Below, one piece after another: positions 16,001-21,083 of a DNA stretch of 21,083 nt. Under the pieces are notes generated by a model. It ran no database searches, had not been told where the DNA came from, and saw only the letters and a list, made by a program, of their open reading frames with translations. Source of the DNA: CAZUFB01 sp964619775. Lineage in GTDB: Bacteria; Actinomycetota; Coriobacteriia; Coriobacteriales; UMGS124. Positions within the stretch are counted from its first letter, which is position 1. Every line of letters starts with the position of its first letter. Location: positions 1 through 21,083 of the forward strand of contig CAZUFB010000035.1 in NCBI GenBank assembly GCA_964619775.1, written 5' to 3'. The translations under genes and the position numbers were made by a program.

Positions 16001-16590
16001 ACGTGGACGTCACCGTGCCCGCGGGCGGCTACCTCACGATTTCGAACGCGGTGTCGCAGTCGCCGGGCGCGTTCCTCTACAACGCGGCCGAGTTTCTCAT
16101 GCAGGGCGTCGAGGCGGCGGTCGACGTGGCGCTCGGCGACGTGGACTTCGGGGCCTTCGCCGACGAGCTGGTGGACGAGGTCGTCGCGAGCGACGAGGTG
16201 CGCGAGGCGTTTCTCGCACAGTTCACCAAGATGGCGTACAACCTGGGCGAGACCGCCACGACGGCGGGTGTGGGCGAGGCGGTCGAGGCTATGACCGTCG
16301 ACGTCGAAAACTTCCTCTCCCAGTGCGGCTTCGACTGGAAGGGTGTCGCCCAAGCGGCCACAGGCGTCGCGCAGAGCGTCTTCGAGGCGGTGACGGGCCC
16401 GGTGGGCGCCGTACTCAAGGGAATGTTCGAGTTGTCGAGCCTCACGAACACCATGGTTCAGATCGCGCAGCTCTGCGACGGCATCGTCGCGCCGGTCGTC
16501 GTGCTGTTCGACCCCGCCTCCGCGAACCCCGGTGTCACGATTCGCGGCGAGGCGGTGACCCCGACGCTCGCGTCGGGGGCGCAGGGGTAG
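13051..16590 (+). CDS. Secreted BspA-type leucine-rich-repeat protein with duplicated module
   Basis: A 1179-residue exported protein. A Sec signal peptide covers about 1-39 (RPRVRR, hydrophobic core, cleavage near SLA-DQ). Residues about 100-270 hold six or so BspA/TpLRR-type repeats (IPxSVTxIGxxAFxGC pattern, for example SIAVPDGVGEIGVLAFFGCSN). A module of about 300 residues follows at about 315-630 and is repeated at about 867-1170: both copies carry PAFYPD (323-328 and 875-880), FDVYN, a GGY/PGY phrase, and AQLCD (599-603 and 1139-1143). Between the copies is a strand-rich stretch and an Ig-like domain (about 770-860). No LPXTG, terminal membrane helix or choline/SLH-type repeat was recognised, so attachment is unclear. 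BspA-type LRRs often mediate adhesion; that is inference here. The ATG at 13051 has GGAGGG 8 bases upstream. Highly Ala/Asp/Gly-rich. Confidence 0.88.
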   Translation: MTTHMTAHPTALRPRVRRFAVALAAACLAFVCVAPASLADQPADSAAPSAADAGVTVNAPCGDNLSWSFDAATGTLTITGSGLMYDWSGSDQVPWRDVRDQVTSVVVGEGVTSIGNNAFFGMRALASVSLPSTLTSIGGGAFGNALALGQIALPEGLAYIGDGAFEMCGLTSVSVPDTVTQMGKRVFMTCLSLTEATLSAGLTAVPASTFQGCDMLASIAVPDGVGEIGVLAFFGCSNLQRIYIPASVTRIGDQAFADEIATAATIYYGGTAETWVTLFDPAQNAGLAAAAVEFGATGLGSDASTLAVSQGLAAYAYRTDTLPAFYPDAAADADALTVVYDLGGLYIANVSEVVGGDYDEAQRAYTTQTFSFDVYNTLGYDVVLDVYGNYVGWTQRIRVAAHAGAQAGVTPQSLGVSYTDPSVSTLTRVTVTMPAPGYILVSANPAQSMGTFYENAALLLAAGVAQACGGSDDPAAWAAAADALVDRALSAVLADEDYPLGAARLTQAFAQAAYDAAAIYAVGSTGLAAEALATAFAQALDDLADAPLADPDAVDWRSQLAASLGIDAAALAALDPQAGLGIATAPAFGEGGALAALVAQLCDATDAPVLVLGTSLRSSSVTMQGVQVSYEVGEWDSELPTVVLNVDEGAQVPIVTDAAGTQLGFATADVFDVFCLTADQQRTDLAGPAAVSLPTPLGSDAADCIVLRQAEDGTWSAVDAAPKYGDFGDLTFQTSEAGVYAIVDSSTAYDAVAGSNTDAGAVTYPERYVEVYASSASLAMDVGEQIGLVCTLRGADGQTLAWDAPTVAVSDAGVVQASPVTAGEDGMSYELSLTGLADGTAEVTVTDPASGASATFEVRVGPGAAGYAYYLDDVPAFYPDSFGEDELLTNFYNVNGLYVCGYSATRNDDGSWAVSFDVYNRRYYSGSVDVYDADGTWVRSVRIEKYADIASLWDTGESAVFLIRDLLDGVALSYRADAGQEHTHVDVTVPAGGYLTISNAVSQSPGAFLYNAAEFLMQGVEAAVDVALGDVDFGAFADELVDEVVASDEVREAFLAQFTKMAYNLGETATTAGVGEAVEAMTVDVENFLSQCGFDWKGVAQAATGVAQSVFEAVTGPVGAVLKGMFELSSLTNTMVQIAQLCDGIVAPVVVLFDPASANPGVTIRGEAVTPTLASGAQG

Positions 16591-16608
16591 GGGACATGCC
16601 GGGTTCTC

Positions 16609-16657
16609 GAGCGGCCCACGTACCTCATGTGCCGTCCTCGTGCGTCTAGGGCCGCTC
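16609..16657. repeat. Inverted repeat after the LRR gene
   Basis: GAGCGGCCC (16609-16617) is exactly complementary to GGGCCGCTC (16649-16657), with a 31-base loop that can itself fold (CACGT/ATGTG, 16617-16621 and 16627-16631). It lies between the ends of two convergent frames. It may act as a weak terminator, although the following sequence has only TAGAACTTTAT and no clean T-run. Confidence 0.35.
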
Positions 16658-16664
16658 TAGAACT

Positions 16665-16790
16665 TTATGGGCTGCGCTTGGAACCCGGCCTCCTGCGTGC
16701 GCACGTCGCCATGACCGCCGCGCAGCATCCCAGCGCCAGGCAGCCTACCGCCAATCCCACCAGGGCGACCTTCCCCAGACTTCCGACCAT
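16665..16790 (-). CDS. Possible small membrane peptide
   Basis: A 41-codon frame with a clear layout: a short N-terminus (MVGSLGK), a hydrophobic helix at about 8-30 containing four cysteines (GCLALGCCAA and MATC), and a basic tail (ARRRPGSKRSP). The ATG at 16788-16790 is preceded by GGGAGGT with 7 bases between. An in-frame stop lies 22 codons upstream and no sorting motif precedes the helix, so it is not obviously the end of a broken wall-anchored protein. It is in the direction of the TetR gene but 140 bases beyond its stop. No convincing promoter was found. I do not recognise a family, and chance cannot be excluded for so short a frame. Confidence 0.4.
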   Translation of the reverse strand: MVGSLGKVALVGLAVGCLALGCCAAVMATCARRRPGSKRSP

Positions 16791-16930
16791 CCCCCGACCT
16801 CCCGTCGTGCCGCCTTGTACGGCGTTTCTTTGGATGGTTTTATGGTGTCAGCCCGTCCGTCGCCGCGCCATCGCACGGCCTTACGCCCGCCTTACAGTTC
16901 GGTCAGGTTTCCCACCGGGCGGGCGCGGTT

Positions 16931-17500
16931 CTAGTGCGGGTAGTCGGCCATGCGTGTCGGCAACAGGTCGACCCCGTCTTTGGCGAACGACGGGGTCATC
17001 TCGTACATCACCTGCGCCATGACCGCGTCGGGCGCCTCCATGCCCGAGGCGCACCATTCGCGAAACACCGCGGCGCTGCCGGTGCAGTAGAAGTCAAGGC
17101 ACGCCTTGTGCAGCGACAGCTCTTCGGCGGGCAGGTCGGCGTCGTCCAGAAACCGTCGGTAGTAGATCTGCTTAAGCCAGAAGACGAGCGCCTCCCAGAA
17201 GTTGTTCTGCCCCGTCTGGGCGGACAGCTGCATGAAGAACGCCTTGTGCCGCCGGGTCAGCTCGTAGGCATGGCACGTGCTCGCAAAGTCGGCGAACGGC
17301 TTTTCGACCGAGCGCAAGGGCAGCGACCCCGCGTAGCAGATGAGGTCGTTGATGTCGGTGAAATGGTTGTAGAAGGTCTGGCGCGCCGTCCCTGCTGCCT
17401 CGACCAGGTCGGCGACCGTGATGTCGGCCAGGCGCCGTGTCTCGCACATCTTCATGAGCGTCTCGCAGAAGTGCCGCCTCATAAGCTCGCGCCGGTCCAT
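16931..17500 (-). CDS. TetR/AcrR family transcriptional regulator
   Basis: A 189-residue TetR-type repressor. The N-terminal helix-turn-helix is clear: ITVADLVEAAGTARQTFYNHF (in parts ITVADLVEAAG, 27-37, and TARQTFYNHF, 38-47), followed by TDINDLI. The C-terminal domain (about 60-189) is helical and would bind an unknown ligand or protein. The ATG at 17498-17500 has only a weak AAAGGGG upstream. It diverges from the iron-sulfur protein gene; a near-perfect 15-bp palindrome at 17622-17636 overlaps a TACAAT that would serve as its own -10. Autoregulation plus control of the divergent gene is therefore likely, but is inference. Confidence 0.93.
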   Translation of the reverse strand: MDRRELMRRHFCETLMKMCETRRLADITVADLVEAAGTARQTFYNHFTDINDLICYAGSLPLRSVEKPFADFASTCHAYELTRRHKAFFMQLSAQTGQNNFWEALVFWLKQIYYRRFLDDADLPAEELSLHKACLDFYCTGSAAVFREWCASGMEAPDAVMAQVMYEMTPSFAKDGVDLLPTRMADYPH

Positions 17501-17578
17501 GCCCGCCCCTTTCGGCCCGGAAACACCGCGTTCTCTGCGGCGGGAATCCGGGTTTTTCTCCTCCGAACGGCACGTTTG

Positions 17579-17599
17579 GCCTGCCGAACGGTGTTATGC
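17579..17599. repeat. Two-part motif, copy 1
   Basis: GCCTGCCGAAC, two bases, then TGTTATGC. The same two blocks recur at 20006-20028 with a four-base gap. This copy lies in the tetR 5' leader region. Confidence 0.45.
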
Positions 17600-17621
17600 A
17601 TTGCTTTCTCCTTATTATCTC

Positions 17622-17636
17622 TGGACAAATTGTACA
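17622..17636. promoter_or_regulatory. Candidate TetR operator overlapping the tetR promoter
   Basis: TGGACAAATTGTACA is a palindrome with a single central base and one mismatched pair out of seven. On the minus strand it contains TACAAT (17629-17634), a good -10 for tetR. On the plus strand a TATTAT (17613-17618) lies directly beside it. Matching half-sites TTGTCCG (17656-17662) and TTGTCCA (17670-17676) follow in the same region. Confidence 0.55.
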
Positions 17637-17718
17637 CCGCAGTCCACGAAACGGATTGTCCGGCCGCGATTGTCCATCGCGCATGCGCCGCGCGTCGTTC
17701 CGGCCGCCCGCGCCCGGA

Positions 17719-17727
17719 TGCTACCAT
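17719..17727 (+). promoter_or_regulatory. Putative extended -10 element for the iron-sulfur protein gene
   Basis: TGCTACCAT fits the recurring TGCTANNNT form and lies 101 bases before the ATG at 17829. It has no clear -35, and half-sites of the candidate operator lie 40-60 bases upstream. Confidence 0.45.
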
Positions 17728-17828
17728 GGCGCCGAAGTCGGGCCGTGGGCCGGGACCAGGGAGGGTCCTGTGCAGTCGCAGGGATGCGAACGCGTCCGAA
17801 CGGGGGAAACAGGAGAAGGGAACCGCAT

Positions 17829-19355
17829 ATGCAAGACATGACGAGAAGGACCTTTGCCGGTGCGATGGGCGCCATGGGCGCGATGGCCGCCGCGGGGGTC
17901 GCGCTGCGCGGGCCGGTCGTGAAGCTCGCCTCCGCAGACGAGGCCGCCGAGGCCGAGGCCGACGACCCGGCGCTGCAGTTCGAGCTCGAGGACCCGAGCG
18001 AGTACTGGGGCGAGAACGTCGTCGCCCCGCACACCACCCGCGAGTCGGCCTATGCCAACGTGGTGCCCGAGCTGGCCGACGCTGCGATGAGCGATTTGGT
18101 CGACATGGTCAACGACGTGCTGCCCCTCGAGGAGGTTGAGGACGCCGTGCTGCCCGACGGCACCGTCGTCCCCGCGGTCTACGTCAAGCTGCGCAACCAC
18201 ATCAACCGCATCGGCCAGGGCATCGGCTCCACGCCCGTCGAGACCTCCTACCAGATGCTCATGTACCTCTGGAGCGAGGAGGACGCCCAGCACGAGATCG
18301 AGATGCCCATCAACCAGCACTTCAGCGCCCTCGACTACCACTATCTGTCGGGCCGTCCGGTGGATGAGTGCAAGGAGATCCTCGACGACCTTGCGATGCG
18401 CGGCATGATTATGCGCGCCCACCGCTCTGGTCAGGACTACTACCACTTGCTGCCCTATATCAACGGTTTTTGGGAGTTTAACGAGCTGCGCGAGTACTTC
18501 GAAAACGGTGGCAGCGCCGACGGCCAGGGCGGCGACGCCGACGCCGAGGGCCTGGCGGCCGCAGGCGCGTTCGACGCGCTGGGCATCGGCGGCGCCGAGT
18601 CCGGCGAGTCGTTCGAGGCCCTGGTGCCCCTGTTCCACACCTACCCGGTGAGCGTCGACGTCGTCGAGGAGGACGAGCTCGCCCCCTATATGGACTGGAA
18701 GGCCATCATCGAGGCCAACGAGCAGATTACCGTCTCGCCCTGCCAGTGCCGCCTCATGTGGAAGTCCATGGGCGTCCCCCTGTGCGACGGCTCGGGCGAC
18801 CACCCCTTCGAGACCTGTCTGTCCTTCGGCGAGCTGGCCACCTACTTCGACGAGGTGGGCATCGGCCGCCTCATCAGCCAGGAAGAGGCCATCGCGATGG
18901 TCGAGCAGTGCATGGATGCCGGCATGGTGCCCGAGTCCCTCAGCATGAAGGACGTCGACATCATGTGCATGTGCCACGGCGACTGCTGCGGCAACCTGAG
19001 CGGCTACAAGGCCATGGGGGGCCAGGCGCACGCCAACGTCAACGTGAACGCCTACCTGCTCAAATACGACCGCGACGCCTGCATCCAGTGCGGTGCCTGC
19101 ATCGACCGCTGCCCCATGGAGGCCATCTCCTTCGACGACGAGGGCTTCTGCTTCCACAACAACGCCTGCGTGCGCTGCGGTCAGTGCGTCACCGTGTGCC
19201 CGGCCAGCGCCCGCATCCTCAGCTACCGCGGCGACTATCCCGAACTCGGCCGCGACTACGTCGACGCCGTCGAGATGCTGGCCGCCGAGCGCATGCGCCG
19301 CGGCATGATCTCCGACTTTGCGGGCGGCGAGGTTCAGGCATCCGCGACCGAGTAG
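17829..19355 (+). CDS. Tat-exported multi-cluster 4Fe-4S ferredoxin-type protein
   Basis: A 508-residue protein. It begins with a twin-arginine signal (MTRRTFAGAMGAMG at 4-17, hydrophobic to about 27, ending near ASADEA), so a folded, cofactor-loaded product is probably exported. Residues about 140-215 resemble a winged-helix segment (GRPVDECKEILDDLAMRGMI, then YYHLLPYINGFWEF), as in a known group of 4Fe-4S proteins. A cysteine set follows at Cys305, 307, 319 and 330, another at Cys380, 382, 386 and 387, and then two classical ferredoxin motifs CxxCxxCxxxCP at Cys418-428 and Cys447-457. Up to three or four clusters are possible. The ATG at 17829 has AGGAGAAGGG upstream. hypA follows after 116 bases in the same direction. 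The electron partner is unknown. Electron transfer is a family-based expectation. Confidence 0.88.
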   Translation: MQDMTRRTFAGAMGAMGAMAAAGVALRGPVVKLASADEAAEAEADDPALQFELEDPSEYWGENVVAPHTTRESAYANVVPELADAAMSDLVDMVNDVLPLEEVEDAVLPDGTVVPAVYVKLRNHINRIGQGIGSTPVETSYQMLMYLWSEEDAQHEIEMPINQHFSALDYHYLSGRPVDECKEILDDLAMRGMIMRAHRSGQDYYHLLPYINGFWEFNELREYFENGGSADGQGGDADAEGLAAAGAFDALGIGGAESGESFEALVPLFHTYPVSVDVVEEDELAPYMDWKAIIEANEQITVSPCQCRLMWKSMGVPLCDGSGDHPFETCLSFGELATYFDEVGIGRLISQEEAIAMVEQCMDAGMVPESLSMKDVDIMCMCHGDCCGNLSGYKAMGGQAHANVNVNAYLLKYDRDACIQCGACIDRCPMEAISFDDEGFCFHNNACVRCGQCVTVCPASARILSYRGDYPELGRDYVDAVEMLAAERMRRGMISDFAGGEVQASATE

Positions 19356-19471
19356 GGGGTGCCGGACGGCCTTGCCGTCGGCCGTGGGGTTGTCGAGCCG
19401 TCTGCACACCCGCGCCCGTCCCGGCGTTCGAGCCGGGCGGGCGCCGTGGAAACGGGGCGGGGGAGGACTGC

Positions 19472-19822
19472 ATGCACGAGCTTGCGTTGACGCGCAACGT
19501 CGTCGACACCGTGGTCAACGAGGCCCAGAAGGCCGAGGCGACCCAGGTCAAGGCCGTCTACCTGGTCATCGGCTACGCGCGCGACATCATCGACAGCCTG
19601 TTCGAGGGGTGCTTCGAATATCTGTCGCGCGATACGGTAGCCCACGGTGCCGAACTCGTCATCGAGCGCATCCCGCTCACGGTGCGCTGCCGGGAATGCG
19701 GCATGGTCTACCACATCGACGTGCGCGACGATGGGACCTGGCCCTGTCCGCGCTGCGGGGAGCGCGACTACGAGCTGAACTCGGGCATGGAGTTCTATAT
19801 CAGCCGCATCGAGGTCGTATAG
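19472..19822 (+). CDS. hypA: Hydrogenase nickel-incorporation protein HypA
   Basis: A 116-residue HypA. The N-terminal MHE supplies the nickel-binding His2. The zinc site is Cys73, Cys76, Cys92 and Cys95 (CREC and CPRC), and the end GMEFYISRIEV is typical. HypA, with HypB, delivers nickel to the large subunit of [NiFe] hydrogenase in the cytosol, and in some bacteria to urease. The ATG at 19472-19474 has GGGGGAGGA (19459-19467 region) upstream; the frame is open for far longer upstream inside the iron-sulfur gene but without meaning. No other hyp or hydrogenase gene is in the window. The 116-base gap to the preceding gene holds no recognised promoter or terminator, so co-transcription is likely. 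A T-run terminator follows directly. Confidence 0.95.
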   Translation: MHELALTRNVVDTVVNEAQKAEATQVKAVYLVIGYARDIIDSLFEGCFEYLSRDTVAHGAELVIERIPLTVRCRECGMVYHIDVRDDGTWPCPRCGERDYELNSGMEFYISRIEVV

Positions 19823-19846
19823 CTTCACGAGGGAAGCGGCTTTTTT
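19822..19846 (+). terminator. Rho-independent terminator after hypA
   Basis: GCTTC (19822-19826) pairs with GAAGC (19833-19837) around a 6-base loop, followed by GGC and six T residues (19841-19846). It overlaps the last base of the hypA stop codon. The stem is short, but the T-run is unusual for this G+C-rich window. Confidence 0.65.
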
Positions 19847-19953
19847 GCGGTCAGCTCGGAGTGTGCGGATGGGTGCGACCGCCGGGGCATGCCCGCGTCG
19901 AACATCGGATTTTCCAGGGTGGCGGCGCGACGGCTGCCTTTCCTGCAATGCAA

Positions 19954-19992
19954 ACCGCCTGCGGTGCCCGTTCCCCGGGAACCGCAGGCGGT
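19954..19992 (-). terminator. Strong hairpin, probable terminator of the aldehyde dehydrogenase gene
   Basis: ACCGCCTGCGGT (19954-19965) is perfectly complementary to ACCGCAGGCGGT (19981-19992), a 12-bp stem with a 15-base loop that can fold further. On the minus strand it follows the aldehyde dehydrogenase stop by about 50 bases and is trailed by TTTGCATTG. The T-run is short, so it may work in both directions or mainly protect the mRNA 3' end. Confidence 0.55.
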
Positions 19993-20005
19993 CCTTAACC
20001 TTTTA

Positions 20006-20028
20006 GCCTGCCGAACATTCTGTTATGC
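20006..20028. repeat. Two-part motif, copy 2
   Basis: GCCTGCCGAAC, four bases, then TGTTATGC, matching the blocks at 17579-17599. It lies between the aldehyde dehydrogenase stop and its probable terminator. Confidence 0.45.
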
Positions 20029-20040
20029 TGCCTGCCGGCG

Positions 20041-21083
<1,043 letters not shown>

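Larger units (their letters stand above)
16591..16930. other. Convergent intergenic region
   Basis: These 340 bases between the stops of the LRR gene and the TetR gene contain the inverted repeat at 16609-16657 and a possible 41-codon minus-strand gene (16665-16790). The part 16820-16850 is unusually A+T-rich for the neighbourhood. Nothing else was recognised. Confidence 0.5.
17501..17828. other. Divergent regulatory region of tetR and the iron-sulfur gene
   Basis: These 328 bases contain a direct repeat CCGAACGG (17563-17570 and 17584-17591, 21 bases apart), a two-part motif shared with the region near 20006-20028, an A+T-rich stretch (17592-17640), the palindromic operator candidate at 17622-17636 with two extra half-sites, and a promoter-like TGCTACCAT at 17719-17727. 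No coding frame is supported. Confidence 0.6.

Noticed and set aside
12991..16353. A 1120-codon open frame on the minus strand opposite the LRR gene
   Set aside because: It is a codon-bias shadow: rich in Arg, Val, Gly and His, without ribosome binding site or known motifs, whereas the plus frame has a signal peptide and LRRs.
16627..17022. A 131-codon plus-strand frame after the LRR gene
   Set aside because: Low-complexity Pro/Arg/Ala translation with no ribosome binding site, running into the antisense of the TetR gene.

Overview
This is a G+C-rich bacterial chromosome segment, roughly two-thirds G+C by eye, with compact genes, purine-rich ribosome binding sites and some GTG starts. Several traits together suggest an anaerobic Actinomycetota of the class Coriobacteriia (Collinsella/Olsenella/Eggerthella-like). 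They are a gatCAB amidotransferase operon, Tat-exported iron-sulfur and flavin-type proteins, a BspA-type leucine-rich-repeat surface protein, a KaiC-like/PEP-synthase-like protein, and molybdenum and nickel cofactor genes. The genus cannot be fixed from the sequence alone. No rRNA, tRNA, CRISPR array, insertion sequence or phage gene was seen.

Layout: (1) 1-579, a DJ-1/PfpI protein on the minus strand, diverging across 526 non-coding bases from a 633-residue membrane protein of unknown family (1106-3007). (2) 3281-4003, mobA, convergent with a minus-strand pair: an 864-residue KaiC-like/PEP-synthase ATP-grasp protein (4112-6706) and, upstream of it, a Tat-signal pyridoxamine-oxidase-fold protein (6827-7417). 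(3) 7799-11139, the tightly packed gatC-gatA-gatB operon, for tRNA-dependent Gln/Asn synthesis. (4) 11140-11663, a gene-free stretch holding an unusual symmetric element: four copies of a 22-bp repeat, two forward and two inverted, with identical 41-bp offsets. (5) 11664-12946, a DUF1292 protein followed 5 bases later by modD. (6) 13051-16590, a secreted 1179-residue LRR protein with an internally duplicated module of about 300 residues. (7) 16665-19822, a possible 41-residue membrane peptide and a TetR regulator on the minus strand, divergent from a Tat-exported multi-cluster ferredoxin-type protein followed by hypA. (8) 20041-21083, the C-terminal part of an aldehyde dehydrogenase running off the right end on the minus strand.

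Three genes concern metal cofactors of anaerobic redox enzymes: mobA and modD (molybdenum) and hypA (nickel). None of the usual partner enzymes lies in the window. The TetR gene and the ferredoxin gene share a regulatory region with a near-perfect 15-bp palindrome over the predicted tetR promoter, so autoregulation and control of the ferredoxin-hypA unit is a reasonable inference.

The most notable non-genic signals are the symmetric repeat element, a recurring TGCTANNNT promoter-like motif in front of five genes, and a two-part motif shared between the tetR leader and the 3' side of the aldehyde dehydrogenase gene.
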